Origin: G020353115 sp964389685
Lineage (GTDB): Bacteria; Bacteroidota; Bacteroidia; Bacteroidales; VadinHA17
DNA length: 50,952 nt
Reading direction: 5' to 3'
NCBI GenBank assembly: GCA_964389685.1
Contig: CAYMFM010000022.1
Span: 1-50,952 of the forward strand
The notes under the pieces were generated by a model. That model saw nothing but the letters and a program-made list of their open reading frames with translations. It did not search any database and was not told where the DNA came from. Each line of letters opens with the position of its first letter. Positions within the stretch are counted from its first letter, which is position 1. Below, piece after piece: positions 16,977-26,429 of this stretch. A program made the position numbers and the translations under genes.

Positions 16977-17566
16977 ATCCTAACCTGTCTGAAAAAGCAC
17001 AATATGATCTCCAGCTGGTTCACTTGGCCCGTAAAGGAGATCAGAAAGCGTATGCTGAACTTCTGGGAAAATACCGTGATGCCATTTTTTATATGTTGCT
17101 GAAGATGGTAAATAATCCCAGTGATGCCGAGGATTTAACCATAGAAGCCTTTGGGAAGGCATTTAAAAACCTTGACCAGTATACACCAACCTATGCATTC
17201 AGTACCTGGTTATTTAAGATCGCTTCCAATAATTGTATCGACTTCATACGCAAAAAAAGGGGAAATCTAATATCCCTCGATCAGAATCACGAGGATCAGG
17301 AAAGTGTTTCCAGTAGTATCCAATCGGGCACACTGGATCCCGAAGAGGATCTTATAAAAAAGCAAAAGGTGAAACTGATGCATACGGTGGTAACCAAATT
17401 AAAGCCCCGATACCGGCGACTGATCGAATTACGCTACTTCAAAGAGTATTCCTACGAAGAGATTGCGCAGGAACTGGATCTTCCAATTGGTACGGTAAAA
17501 GCACAACTCTTCCGGGCCAGAGAACTCCTGTTCAACATCCTGAATAACCCGGAAGCAAAGATCTGA
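16967..17566 (+). CDS. RNA polymerase ECF-type sigma factor
   Basis: This 199-residue sigma-70 family protein has region 2 (about residues 15-85, with AYAELLGKYRDAIFYMLLKM and DAEDLTIEAFGKAF) and region 4 (about 140-195, with LRYFKEYSYEEIAQELDLPIGTVKAQLFRARELL) joined by an acidic linker. There is no region 1 or 3, hence ECF type. No anti-sigma factor gene is adjacent, which is unusual for the group. The start lies 10 bp inside the glycosyltransferase gene, so the two are translationally linked and likely cotranscribed with rsmG. Confidence 0.93.
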   Translation: MEVNPNLSEKAQYDLQLVHLARKGDQKAYAELLGKYRDAIFYMLLKMVNNPSDAEDLTIEAFGKAFKNLDQYTPTYAFSTWLFKIASNNCIDFIRKKRGNLISLDQNHEDQESVSSSIQSGTLDPEEDLIKKQKVKLMHTVVTKLKPRYRRLIELRYFKEYSYEEIAQELDLPIGTVKAQLFRARELLFNILNNPEAKI

Positions 17567-17592
17567 ATGTTCTGCAGGGGAATCCAAATACC

Positions 17593-18228
17593 ATGGAGGT
17601 ACTTCATAAATATTTTCCGGATCTTTCCAAAACAGCGATAGCTCAGTTTAATGCACTCAAAAACCTGTATTCCTACTGGAACCAACGGATAAACCTGATC
17701 TCCAGGCGTGATTTACAGAATCTGTATTTGCATCATGTGCTTCATTCGTTGGCGATTGCTAAAGTTTTTCCTTTTGAAACGGGAACAAAGATCCTGGATG
17801 CGGGCACCGGTGGAGGATTTCCCGGCGTGCCACTGGCTATTTTCTTCCCGGAAGTCGAATTCTACCTGGTTGACTCAATTGGTAAAAAGGTCATTGCAGT
17901 AAAATCAATAACATATGATCTCGGTTTATCAAATACCACGGTGTTACAAACAAGGATAGAGGAGATTAATGAGAAATATGACTTTATCGTTTGCCGTGCT
18001 GTTACCTCACTCCAAACCATGATCCCATGGGTTACGATGCTTTTTAACGAAGCGAGCAGGCATTCATTCTGTAACGGGTTGATCTGCCTGAAAGGCGGAG
18101 ATATAACGGACGAGTTAAGGCAGTATAAAAAAAGGATCAGTCTGTTTAATATTAATGATTTTTTTTATGAACCCTATTTTGAAACCAAAAAAATTATCTA
18201 TCTGCCTGCAAATGAATGGCCCGAATAA
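17593..18228 (+). CDS. rsmG: 16S rRNA (guanine527-N7)-methyltransferase
   Basis: RsmG (GidB) methylates N7 of G527 in 16S rRNA using SAM. The 211-residue protein shows the Rossmann SAM-binding motif LDAGTGGGFPGVPLAIFFPE and the family segments YWNQRINLISRRD and FIVCRAVTSL. Length is normal. It begins 26 bp after the sigma-factor stop and is the last gene of this apparent three-gene unit. rpmH follows behind its own promoter. Confidence 0.95.
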   Translation: MEVLHKYFPDLSKTAIAQFNALKNLYSYWNQRINLISRRDLQNLYLHHVLHSLAIAKVFPFETGTKILDAGTGGGFPGVPLAIFFPEVEFYLVDSIGKKVIAVKSITYDLGLSNTTVLQTRIEEINEKYDFIVCRAVTSLQTMIPWVTMLFNEASRHSFCNGLICLKGGDITDELRQYKKRISLFNINDFFYEPYFETKKIIYLPANEWPE

Positions 18229-18241
18229 AACCCATCATTCT

Positions 18242-18271
18242 TTTGGAATCCGGAAAAAAACATTAGTTTTG
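18242..18271 (+). promoter_or_regulatory. Strong consensus promoter for rpmH
   Basis: TTTG at 18242-18245 (-33 element), 18 bases, then TAGTTTTG at 18264-18271 (-7 element). This is the best match to the Bacteroidetes primary sigma-factor promoter in the window, and it sits 32 bases before the rpmH ATG, as expected for a highly expressed ribosomal gene. Confidence 0.75.
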
Positions 18272-18303
18272 CAATCTCATTTTTTGACTGAAACAGGAAC
18301 AGA

Positions 18304-18462
18304 ATGAAAAGAACATTTCAACCCTCCAGAAGAAAGAGGAAAAACAAGCACGGATTTCGTGAACGGATGTCATCCGTTAGTGGCAGGAAGGTCCTGGCAA
18401 ACCGCAGAAGAAAAGGGAGAAAAAAAGCCTCTGTTTCTGATGAGCCCAGGCATAAAGTATAG
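18304..18462 (+). CDS. rpmH: 50S ribosomal protein L34
   Basis: This 52-codon gene encodes the small basic ribosomal protein bL34. The translation begins MKRTFQPSRRKRKNKHGFR and continues with ERMSSVSGRKVLANRRRKGR, which is the family signature over nearly its whole length. The C-terminal extension ASVSDEPRHKV resembles other Bacteroidetes L34 proteins. A strong promoter precedes it. It is not linked to dnaA or rnpA here, unlike in many bacteria. The stop is 13 bases from the convergent serine-hydrolase stop. Confidence 0.97.
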   Translation: MKRTFQPSRRKRKNKHGFRERMSSVSGRKVLANRRRKGRKKASVSDEPRHKV

Positions 18463-18475
18463 TTTGCAGTATCAT

Positions 18476-19987
18476 CTATTTATCCCCCTGAAGAAGGTAC
18501 TGAAATTCCCTTCCCATCAACTCCAGAGCTTTTACCTTACCTGACGGATTATAACTAAAGGTTACAAATCTCTCCCCGTAGGTTTTTTTATCAAACGCTA
18601 CCAGGTAGGTATCGTAGTTCCAATGTTCCAGGCTACCTTTTAATTTATCGTTTACATTTAATCGATACGTTCCGTCCACTTCAGACAACGTCACTTTCCC
18701 GTAAATGGGGTTCGTATAGGTTCCCAGATTCTTACCAATCTCCACAGCAGGTGTTGTATTTTCAATCCTTTTGGGTTTGGCCGCTGCACTTTCAGCAGCT
18801 CTTCGATCATACAAAGCTTTCAGCTCCCTGCTCCAGTCACGGGTGATTTCACCCTCAAGTAGCAGGTCAAAAACTGCGTACATAAGGGCATGGCGTATTT
18901 CAACATGATCGAGATTAGCCATAATATAAACCCCGATACCTTCTTCGGGGATCATCCCAAGAATAGCGACCATGCCTGAAAGGCTTCCGGTATGGAATTG
19001 AACCATTTTCCCCCTGTAATCGTGCTGGAACCAACCCAGGCCATAACTTGTCCAGTGCGGTCTGGTAAGGAGACAGGAGGGATAAAAAGATTGAGCCGGG
19101 ATCAGATGTTGCGGTGTAAATAACTCAGAATAAGAATCAGGCTGAATAAGGGTTTGACCATTTATCCTGGCGCTATCCAGAAGAAATCGAATCCACTTTG
19201 ACATATCCGATACACTTGACCACATTGATCCTGCCGGACCAATACTATCTGCCTCTGATTGTTCAATCCGGATGATTTCACCCTTGATCCATTCATGCGC
19301 TTCCGATTTATTATCCTGCCCTGCAGTCTGGCTCTTAAAAGCATAGGTCTCACTCATACCCAAAGGCTCGTAAATCCGTTCTTTCAGGAAGGTACCCCAC
19401 GGAATACCGCTGGCTTTTTCCACCACCTCACCGGCAGCCAGGTACATAATGTTCTGGTATATATATCCTGCCCGCAAGGAATAGGCTGGTTCAAGTTGTC
19501 TCATTTTATACAATATGGTATCGGGTGATAGATCCATGAATGTCCACAAGAAATCAGCATTTCCCATCCCGCTTCGGTGGGTAAGAAGATCCCTGACAGT
19601 CAGTTCACTGGTTATATAGGGATCAGAAAGCCTGAAATGGGGCAGGTGGTCGATTACCTTATCATCCCAATCCACCTTTCCTTCATCTACCAGCATTGCC
19701 AGAGCAGCAGCCGTGAAAGCTTTTGTGGTGGATGCACATACAAACAAGGTGTGTTCATTAACAGGAAGATCCTGCCCGATCAGCCGGGTACCATATCCTT
19801 TCTGAAACAGCAGCTCCTGATCCTTGACAATAGTTATAGCTAAACCCGGTGGTTGCCAGAGTTGAATGGCTTCCTGAATGTATTCATCCAATGCCCGAAT
19901 CTGCTCCCGGTATTCCTGGGCTTCTGTCTGAAAGTTCCAGATCCAAATTATAAGGGAGAGGAAAAATAAAATCTTTAATGATTTCAT
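18476..19987 (-). CDS. Secreted serine hydrolase, beta-lactamase/PBP4-like family
   Basis: This 503-residue protein has a signal peptide (residues 1-23, ending near QTEAQ) and a class C beta-lactamase-like domain. The nucleophile motif STTK is at 86-89 (Ser86, Lys89), YQN at 177-179, and a third motif HTGSLSG appears later. A C-terminal beta-barrel-like region (from about residue 415) resembles DUF3471. Members act as D-alanyl-D-alanine peptidases or esterases in the periplasm; antibiotic hydrolysis cannot be inferred. It converges with rpmH and diverges from the PASTA gene. Confidence 0.9.
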   Translation of the reverse strand: MKSLKILFFLSLIIWIWNFQTEAQEYREQIRALDEYIQEAIQLWQPPGLAITIVKDQELLFQKGYGTRLIGQDLPVNEHTLFVCASTTKAFTAAALAMLVDEGKVDWDDKVIDHLPHFRLSDPYITSELTVRDLLTHRSGMGNADFLWTFMDLSPDTILYKMRQLEPAYSLRAGYIYQNIMYLAAGEVVEKASGIPWGTFLKERIYEPLGMSETYAFKSQTAGQDNKSEAHEWIKGEIIRIEQSEADSIGPAGSMWSSVSDMSKWIRFLLDSARINGQTLIQPDSYSELFTPQHLIPAQSFYPSCLLTRPHWTSYGLGWFQHDYRGKMVQFHTGSLSGMVAILGMIPEEGIGVYIMANLDHVEIRHALMYAVFDLLLEGEITRDWSRELKALYDRRAAESAAAKPKRIENTTPAVEIGKNLGTYTNPIYGKVTLSEVDGTYRLNVNDKLKGSLEHWNYDTYLVAFDKKTYGERFVTFSYNPSGKVKALELMGREFQYLLQGDK

Positions 19988-20157
19988 GTTAGCAGATTTA
20001 TAAGAATCCTACAATTAACAGAATAAATTGAGAAATGCAAAATAGTTGACTGATTATCTATGCACGATGTCAGGAGGTTTTTCCGAACCAGATAGCACAG
20101 CCTTTTCAATAACCGGGCAGTATCTCCAGCCATCTTTATTTTCTCCCCGGATAATTT

Positions 20158-20165
20158 TATATTTG
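20158..20165 (+). promoter_or_regulatory. -7 promoter box for the PASTA-rluD operon
   Basis: TATATTTG matches TAnnTTTG and lies 49 bases before the ATG at 20215. It probably drives the PASTA, T9SS and rluD genes. Confidence 0.5.
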
Positions 20166-20214
20166 TTGTATCGTTATTGTTTCTGACGGGAAATCTTTTA
20201 TTCCTTAAAACATC

Positions 20215-21057
20215 ATGGAATTTCTTCGGTTTATCATCAGTAAATTTTTCCTGAAGCACCTGGGGCTTGCAATTGTAATTACGGTGGCAATTGTTCTCAT
20301 AACCATGTTATACCTTCATCTTTACACTCATCATGGACAAGCGAGGCCGGTACCAGACTTTTATTCGCTAACACCCGAGGAGGTCGCAGAAAAAGCAAAA
20401 GAGAACAAACTGGATTATCAAATCATCGATTCGGTTTATACCAATATTGTTGATCGGGGGACAGTTGTTGAACAGAACCCAAAGCCCGGTTTTATGGTTA
20501 AGAAAGATCGAACCATTTTCCTTACCATTAATGCCAGAAATCCTGAAATGGTCCAGGTGCCAAACCTTGTCGGGCTCACCCTGCGTCAGGCAAATGCAAT
20601 CCTCGAAACGAGTGGACTGAAAATGGGAAAACGGATCTATGTCCCGGATCTTGCAATCAATAACGTATTGAAACAGCTTTACCTGGGAGAGGAAATCCAG
20701 GAAGGAGATTCCCTTGAAAAATCATCGAGCATCGATCTTGTGCTTGGAAAGGGATTGAGCAACAGGAAAACCATTGTCCCTGATCTGATCTCCATGACTT
20801 ACAAACAGGCAGAATCAAGGATCCTGGACGCTTCTCTGAACCTGGGAGCGTTCACCTATGATGAAACGGTGCTGACCGGGAAAGATTCAACCCGGGCAAT
20901 GGTCTGGAAACAAAATCCTGAATTCGATGAAAAAAACCTGATCCAGCTTGGTTCACCGGTCTATCTCTGGCTTACACTCAATTCTGCAAAGCTGCCGGTT
21001 CCAGATACCACATCGGTGTTAATACCTGAATTAGATGAAAACCTTCTTCCCGATTAA
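20215..21057 (+). CDS. Membrane-anchored PASTA domain protein
   Basis: This 280-residue protein has an N-terminal membrane helix (about residues 15-36) and then three PASTA repeats (about 44-107, 113-183, 190-256), each with the pattern VPDL/VPNL...A...L. PASTA domains bind peptidoglycan or muropeptides. In most bacteria they are attached to Ser/Thr kinases or PBPs; here there is no kinase or penicillin-binding domain. The neighbours ddl and rluD make a cell-wall role plausible. The 3' end overlaps the T9SS-cargo gene by 23 bp. Confidence 0.9.
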   Translation: MEFLRFIISKFFLKHLGLAIVITVAIVLITMLYLHLYTHHGQARPVPDFYSLTPEEVAEKAKENKLDYQIIDSVYTNIVDRGTVVEQNPKPGFMVKKDRTIFLTINARNPEMVQVPNLVGLTLRQANAILETSGLKMGKRIYVPDLAINNVLKQLYLGEEIQEGDSLEKSSSIDLVLGKGLSNRKTIVPDLISMTYKQAESRILDASLNLGAFTYDETVLTGKDSTRAMVWKQNPEFDEKNLIQLGSPVYLWLTLNSAKLPVPDTTSVLIPELDENLLPD

Positions 21058-22900
21058 ATATTTCATTCTCCTGGTTCTCTTCATCAGCCCGGCGATCAAT
21101 GCACAGGAACGGGTCATTGGGCTAACATCCAATGGGATCATACAGGATCAGTATAAAAGATACACACGGGAGGCAGGTGCAAAAAGCAAACAGTTTCAGG
21201 ACACACTGGAACTTCCGTTTTTTGATGATTTCTCGGAATATACCATTTACCCCGATTCCAGGCTCTGGGAAGATCAGTATGCGTTTATTAATAACACCTA
21301 TGGAGTGAACCCCATTTCGATCGGAGTGGCAACACTGGATGCTATTGATCATACCGGTAGCATCTATGAAAATGCCAATTCATTTGGATTTATCGCTGAC
21401 CATTTAACATCACAACCGATCGATCTTGATTATCTTCCTTCAGACGCTGTTTTTCTCAGTTTTTTTTATCAACCGGGTGGTATTGGAGATGAACCTTCCC
21501 CGAAAGACTCCCTGGTTCTTGAGTTTTACTCCCCGGAAGATTCGGTTTGGCATTCAGTCTGGCACAGCCCGGGGGATACTCTCCGGAAATTCAGGCAGGT
21601 TCTGATCCCGGTCATGGATACGATCTTCCTGAAACCAGGGTTCAAATTCAGGTATAAGAATTATGCCAGTTTATCAATTAACGCCAGTTCTCCGGGAATG
21701 GTAGGAAATTGTGACCACTGGCATCTGGATTATATTAAACTGGACAGGGGGCGCAATCCAAATGATACATTGCTCAATGACGTGACAATGAACATGCCAA
21801 TGCAGTCCCTGCTGAAGAATCATGAAGCGATGCCATGGGACCATTTCAAGGCAACCTCACTGTCTGAAATGGGGAACTCTGTCTCTATCTCCTATACAAA
21901 CCATGATGACAGTGTTAGAAATGTCACACGCCTGTTTGAAATAACCGACCTGTACGATCAACAACTTGATTATACACTATCAGCCGGTGCAGCAAATATT
22001 GATCCGGCAGAAACCATTCATTACGATACAACCCTGATATACACTTTTAGTTCAACTCAAACTGACTCAGCCCTCTTTGAAATCAGATCCTTTCTGATCA
22101 CTGATAATTTTGACATTAAGACCAACGATACGGTAATCTATCACCAGGTTTTTAACGAATATTTTGCGTACGATGACGGCTCGGCTGAGGGGGGATATGG
22201 TTTTACCGGACAGGGGGCGGAAAATGCCAGGATCGCTTACCAGTTCAACGCCTACATTCCCGATTCACTTTATGGCATACAGATCTATTTTAACCAGAGT
22301 TACCAGGACGAAAGCCAGCGGTACTTCACATTAACCGTATGGTCTGATGATAATGGGAAACCGGGTGATGTGCTCTATAGCCAGACAAGTGAAGAACCAC
22401 TGTATGAGAAGGAATTAAACAGGTTCCATACATACAAACTCGATACAGCAGTGTTTGTATCAGGGAAATTCTACGTTGGATGGCAGCAAATCACAGATGC
22501 ATTTTTAAACTTCGGGTTTGATCTTAACCGTGTAAAAAATGACAAACTATTCTACCAGCAAAGTGGGATATGGTATAATTCACAATTCCCTGGAGCACTG
22601 ATGATCAGACCGGTCATGGGCAAATCGTTAATCACATTCCGGAAACCAATCCTGGCTGAACCAGTTTTCAATCTTTTTCCTAATCCGGCAAATCAATATA
22701 TCCGGATTGAATTCCCGGAAGACCTGCAATTTAAAAACATACGCTTTGCCATCATCGACAGTCAAGGCCGAACTCTGTTTGAAACCACTGAACACCCGAG
22801 CGAAATAGACCTTTCGGGATTTGCTCCGGGGCTCTATTTTTTCGTTGTTCACAACCAACATTCCACCTTTGCCACTAAAAAATTTATTATCAGCCGGTAA
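21035..22900 (+). CDS. Secreted protein with type IX secretion C-terminal domain
   Basis: This 621-residue exported protein has a signal peptide (residues 1-23, ending INAQ). The middle is beta-rich and of unknown function. The last 80 residues form a type A T9SS sorting domain, with the pattern FNLFPNPANQYIRIEF, a GRTLFE strand, and LSGFAPGLYFFVV followed by KKFIISR. It should cross the outer membrane through the type IX system and be surface-bound or released. The start lies 23 bp inside the PASTA gene; rluD begins 21 bp after its stop. Confidence 0.9.
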   Translation: MKTFFPIKYFILLVLFISPAINAQERVIGLTSNGIIQDQYKRYTREAGAKSKQFQDTLELPFFDDFSEYTIYPDSRLWEDQYAFINNTYGVNPISIGVATLDAIDHTGSIYENANSFGFIADHLTSQPIDLDYLPSDAVFLSFFYQPGGIGDEPSPKDSLVLEFYSPEDSVWHSVWHSPGDTLRKFRQVLIPVMDTIFLKPGFKFRYKNYASLSINASSPGMVGNCDHWHLDYIKLDRGRNPNDTLLNDVTMNMPMQSLLKNHEAMPWDHFKATSLSEMGNSVSISYTNHDDSVRNVTRLFEITDLYDQQLDYTLSAGAANIDPAETIHYDTTLIYTFSSTQTDSALFEIRSFLITDNFDIKTNDTVIYHQVFNEYFAYDDGSAEGGYGFTGQGAENARIAYQFNAYIPDSLYGIQIYFNQSYQDESQRYFTLTVWSDDNGKPGDVLYSQTSEEPLYEKELNRFHTYKLDTAVFVSGKFYVGWQQITDAFLNFGFDLNRVKNDKLFYQQSGIWYNSQFPGALMIRPVMGKSLITFRKPILAEPVFNLFPNPANQYIRIEFPEDLQFKNIRFAIIDSQGRTLFETTEHPSEIDLSGFAPGLYFFVVHNQHSTFATKKFIISR

Positions 22901-22921
22901 TACACTTTTCAATGATAGATC

Positions 22922-23941
22922 ATGATGGAAGATCTCCAGGAGATAATTGAGCTTTACGAACATTTCCATATTGTTGCTGATAAGGGACAGGGGTTGTTAC
23001 GGATTGACAAGTTTCTTTCAAACAGGCTTGAAAATGTGTCCAGGACCAGGATTCAGGCAGCAGCCAGTGCAGGGAATATCCTGGTGAACGATCACCCTGC
23101 AAGACCAAGTTATAAAGTGAAACCCGGAGATGTAATTTCAATACTCCTGCCCCATCCTCCGCGGGAGATCGAAATTATTCCGGAAGATATTCCATTGGAT
23201 ATCATTTACGAGGATGACGATATCATCGTCCTGAATAAACAGGCAGGCCTTGTTGTTCATCCGGGACATGGGAATTATACCGGAACCCTGGTGAATGCAC
23301 TCGCATACCACCTGAAAGATATTCCCCTGTTCCAGGAGGGAAAGATCAGAGCGGGATTAGTGCACCGCCTCGATAAAAACACTTCCGGAATACTGGTTGT
23401 TGCAAAAACAGAGATCGCACACAACAGGCTGGCAAAACAATTCTACGACCGGACGAGCGACCGGAAATACATAGCCCTGGTCTGGGGTAATTTGAAGGAT
23501 GATACGGGAACCATTACAGGGCATATTGGGAGGAATCCAAGAGACCGTACGAAAATGTATGTCTTCCCCGATGGAAAAGAAGGAAAACCGGGCATCACAC
23601 ACTATACGGTACTGGAACGACTGGGTTATGTGACGCTCGTGGAATGCAAGCTTGAAACGGGGAGAACTCACCAAATCCGGGTCCATTTTCAATACATCAA
23701 ACACCCGCTTTTCAACGATGAAGAGTATGGCGGAGACCAAATCCTTCGGGGAACAACCTTTACCAAATACAAACAATTTGTTAAAAATTGCTTTTCCATC
23801 CTTCCAAGACAAGCACTCCATGCTAAATACCTGGGATTTAAACATCCGGTATCAGGAGAGTGGGTGCAATTTACCTCTGCATTGCCAGAAGATATGAACA
23901 CGGTTATTGAAAAATGGAGAAACTATATCGTGGGTATGTGA
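22922..23941 (+). CDS. rluD: 23S rRNA pseudouridine synthase, RluD type
   Basis: This 339-residue RluA/RluD family enzyme isomerises uridines in 23S rRNA (helix 69 positions in E. coli RluD). An N-terminal S4 RNA-binding domain covers about residues 25-90 (LLRIDKFLSNRL). The catalytic domain carries HRLDKNTSG, with Asp151 as the catalytic aspartate, and GRTHQIRVH later. Length is normal. It sits in an operon with the PASTA and T9SS-cargo genes and is followed by ddl after 123 bp. Confidence 0.93.
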   Translation: MMEDLQEIIELYEHFHIVADKGQGLLRIDKFLSNRLENVSRTRIQAAASAGNILVNDHPARPSYKVKPGDVISILLPHPPREIEIIPEDIPLDIIYEDDDIIVLNKQAGLVVHPGHGNYTGTLVNALAYHLKDIPLFQEGKIRAGLVHRLDKNTSGILVVAKTEIAHNRLAKQFYDRTSDRKYIALVWGNLKDDTGTITGHIGRNPRDRTKMYVFPDGKEGKPGITHYTVLERLGYVTLVECKLETGRTHQIRVHFQYIKHPLFNDEEYGGDQILRGTTFTKYKQFVKNCFSILPRQALHAKYLGFKHPVSGEWVQFTSALPEDMNTVIEKWRNYIVGM

Positions 23942-24064
23942 AGTTGCCATGGGCATACCTGACCGTTCAGCAGGCGGGCCTTTGGTAGTTTTTTTGTAAT
24001 TTGGAGTGTTGAAAAATGCTGTCGATTGTAATACATACAGTACCAATACTTTAAAATTGTCCCA

Positions 24065-25048
24065 ATGAAAATCAATGTAGCCATTGTCGCTGGTGGTGAT
24101 TCTTCCGAATATCAAATATCTATTAACAGTGCAAATGAGGTATTAAAACACCTGGATAGAAAGAAATACAATCCATTCATTGTTCTGATTCGCGGTAAGA
24201 AATGGATGCTCCAGTTGTATAAAACCGAAGAAGCAAGAATAGATAAAAATGACTTTAGCTGCAGGGTGGGTGGACAAAGGTTGAACTTTGATGTTGTTTT
24301 CAACGCAATTCACGGGACACCCGGAGAAGATGGAACGCTTCAAAGCTACTTTGATATCATTGGAATACCATATACCGGTTCCGGTGCATTTGCTTCCACA
24401 CTTACGTTTAATAAATACGTTTGCAAGCTTTTTTTAGAAAAGTTCGGTATCCCGACAGCCAGATCAATCCTGATACAATCCGATAAAGATTGGATGGAAC
24501 GGATTGGATCCGGGGAGGTGAGCTGTCCCTGTTTTGTTAAACCAAACAACAGTGGTTCCAGTTTTGGCGTATCACGAGTACTAAAAGCAGACCATCTGGC
24601 GTCGGCAATATCCAAAGCGCTCCGGGAGGATGATGAAGTCATCATAGAAGAGTTTATCGACGGAACGGAAGTGACCTGTGGCTTGCTGAAAACAGCAGGC
24701 AAGGAGTATATCTTTCCATTAACTGAGATCGTATCAAAAAATGATTTCTTTGACTTTGAAGCAAAATATGATCCAAAAATGGCTGATGAAATCACTCCGG
24801 CAAGAATTTCCGAAGACTCCACCAAAGTGATCCAGTACCTGTCATCCCGAATCTATTCTCTGCTACATTGCCGTGGAATAGTCAGAATAGACTACATTCT
24901 CTCCAAAGAAAAACCTTATTTCCTGGAGATTAACACCATACCCGGAATGAGTGCTGAGAGCATTATACCCAAGCAGGTTAAAATGTTTGGCCTCACCCTC
25001 GTGGATCTTTTCTCCCTGGTTATTGAAGATGCACTAACACACGGCTAA
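24065..25048 (+). CDS. ddl: D-alanine--D-alanine ligase
   Basis: Ddl joins two D-alanines with ATP, making the dipeptide that MurF adds to peptidoglycan precursors. The 327-residue ATP-grasp protein shows the N-terminal VAIVAGGDSSEYQISINSA, HGTPGEDGTLQSYF, the substrate segment IPYTGSGAFAS, PNNSGSSFGVSRV, and the metal-binding end YFLEINTIPGMSAESIIPKQ. It is full length. Its product feeds the murF-alr enzyme encoded at the left end of the window, though the genes are not linked in one operon. Confidence 0.96.
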   Translation: MKINVAIVAGGDSSEYQISINSANEVLKHLDRKKYNPFIVLIRGKKWMLQLYKTEEARIDKNDFSCRVGGQRLNFDVVFNAIHGTPGEDGTLQSYFDIIGIPYTGSGAFASTLTFNKYVCKLFLEKFGIPTARSILIQSDKDWMERIGSGEVSCPCFVKPNNSGSSFGVSRVLKADHLASAISKALREDDEVIIEEFIDGTEVTCGLLKTAGKEYIFPLTEIVSKNDFFDFEAKYDPKMADEITPARISEDSTKVIQYLSSRIYSLLHCRGIVRIDYILSKEKPYFLEINTIPGMSAESIIPKQVKMFGLTLVDLFSLVIEDALTHG

Positions 25049-25328
25049 TAAAGGAAGCAAGAATAAGCACTGCTCATCCAAAATATAAATAATTATCATT
25101 CAGCTCTTTGCGAATCTTTTGCCGAAGGCATTCCTATGGAAGCGTACATTCTGCGTCCTTTGCGTAAACTCCTTTATATTTGTAATGAAACACCCCCATT
25201 TTCGGATTTCCTGCAATTTCTTGGTTGATCTTCTTGATAAATAGGCTAAGTTCATATACCTTTAGTACTTATTCCTATAACCAACACATCATCAAAATTA
25301 TTAGTAGACCAACTTTATCTTTACAATT

Positions 25329-26429
25329 ATGAAAACTACACTTAGCATTATTAAAGCCGATATTGGAAGCATTGGCGGTCACATTAAGCCAGGACAGAAG
25401 CTTCTTGATCGGGTAAGGAATTATGTAGAAAAAAACAGCAATAATCTCCTGGCTGATTTTATCGTTAGTCATACAGGGGATGATATTGCAATTCTCTTTG
25501 CCCACAAGCTGGGAGTAGGAAATGAAGGCATTCATAAACTGGCATGGGATGCATTCCTGGACGGAACAGTACTGGCAAGGGAACAGGGACTGTACGGTGC
25601 AGGACAGGATCTTCTTAAGGATTCTTTTTCCGGAAACGTGAAAGGGATGGGGCCCGCTGTAGCAGAGATGGAGATCGAGGAACGACCAAATGAACCCTTT
25701 TTATTCTTTGCTGCCGACAAAACGGACCCGGGAGCCTATAACCTGCCCTTGTATTTGGCTTTTACAGACCCCATGTATTGTTCCGGACTCATGCTGAGCC
25801 CGAAGGTAGGAGAAGGATTTCGATTTAATATCATGGATGTCTCTTATATAGAGGGTGATCGAATGATTGAACTCGATGCTCCGGAGAATTTATACGACAT
25901 TGCCACCCTCCTGCGCGATAATGAACGGTTCGTTATTGAGAGCATTTATTCACGCAGTTCCGGAGAGATTGCTGCATCCGTAAGTACATCAAGACTTCAC
26001 AATATCGCAGGGAAATATACCGGTAAAGATGATCCGGTATGCCTGGTCAGGGTCCAGGGCAATTTCCCCGCTACAGGAGAAGTTCTTGCTCCCTTTTCCA
26101 TCGGCCATTATGTTGCCGGGTTTATGAGAGGAAGCCATATCGGTCCACTCATGCCGGTAAAAAATAATTCACCGGTTTCCTATTTCGATGGTCCACCACT
26201 GGTTTCATGCCATGCTTTATGCGTACATAATGGGAAATTCACCGAAGTTGCCGACGCATTTGATCATCCCTTCTGGGATTATATTCGGGAAAAAGTCTCC
26301 AGAAAGTCAGTGGATATCCGGGAACAAGGATTTTCCGGAGCCGCCATGCTACCATACAATGAGCTGGAATATGGTGGAATCGTAGAGAGGATGAAAAATC
26401 TGGACAAACATTTTAAGGTCAGGGAATAA
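25329..26429 (+). CDS. Archaeal-type fructose-1,6-bisphosphate aldolase/phosphatase
   Basis: This 366-residue class V FBPase/aldolase is the family first known from archaea, where one protein both condenses triose phosphates and removes the 1-phosphate for gluconeogenesis. Family blocks are ADIGSIGGH, SHTGDDIAIL, GLYGAGQDLLKDSFSGNV, GPAVAEMEIEERP, ADKTDPGAYNLPLY, and HNIAGKYTGKDDP, which holds the conserved Lys/Tyr region of the aldolase site. MRGSHIGPLMPV also matches. Mg-binding Asp residues are kept. It is monocistronic and convergent with gcvP. The annotation as a gluconeogenic enzyme is firm; dual activity is inferred from the family. Confidence 0.92.
   Translation: MKTTLSIIKADIGSIGGHIKPGQKLLDRVRNYVEKNSNNLLADFIVSHTGDDIAILFAHKLGVGNEGIHKLAWDAFLDGTVLAREQGLYGAGQDLLKDSFSGNVKGMGPAVAEMEIEERPNEPFLFFAADKTDPGAYNLPLYLAFTDPMYCSGLMLSPKVGEGFRFNIMDVSYIEGDRMIELDAPENLYDIATLLRDNERFVIESIYSRSSGEIAASVSTSRLHNIAGKYTGKDDPVCLVRVQGNFPATGEVLAPFSIGHYVAGFMRGSHIGPLMPVKNNSPVSYFDGPPLVSCHALCVHNGKFTEVADAFDHPFWDYIREKVSRKSVDIREQGFSGAAMLPYNELEYGGIVERMKNLDKHFKVRE

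Noticed and set aside
23357..23845. 162-residue minus-strand frame opposite rluD
   Set aside because: The rluD frame carries all the catalytic motifs; the antisense frame is chance.
25175..25182. TATATTTG box in the ddl-FBPase gap
   Set aside because: It matches the -7 motif but lies about 150 bases from the next start in a stretch of repetitive TTTGCG-type sequence, so its use is unclear.
25316..25323. TATCTTTA just before the FBPase ATG
   Set aside because: It lacks the final G, and transcription would begin at or after the ATG, so it is unlikely to be the promoter.
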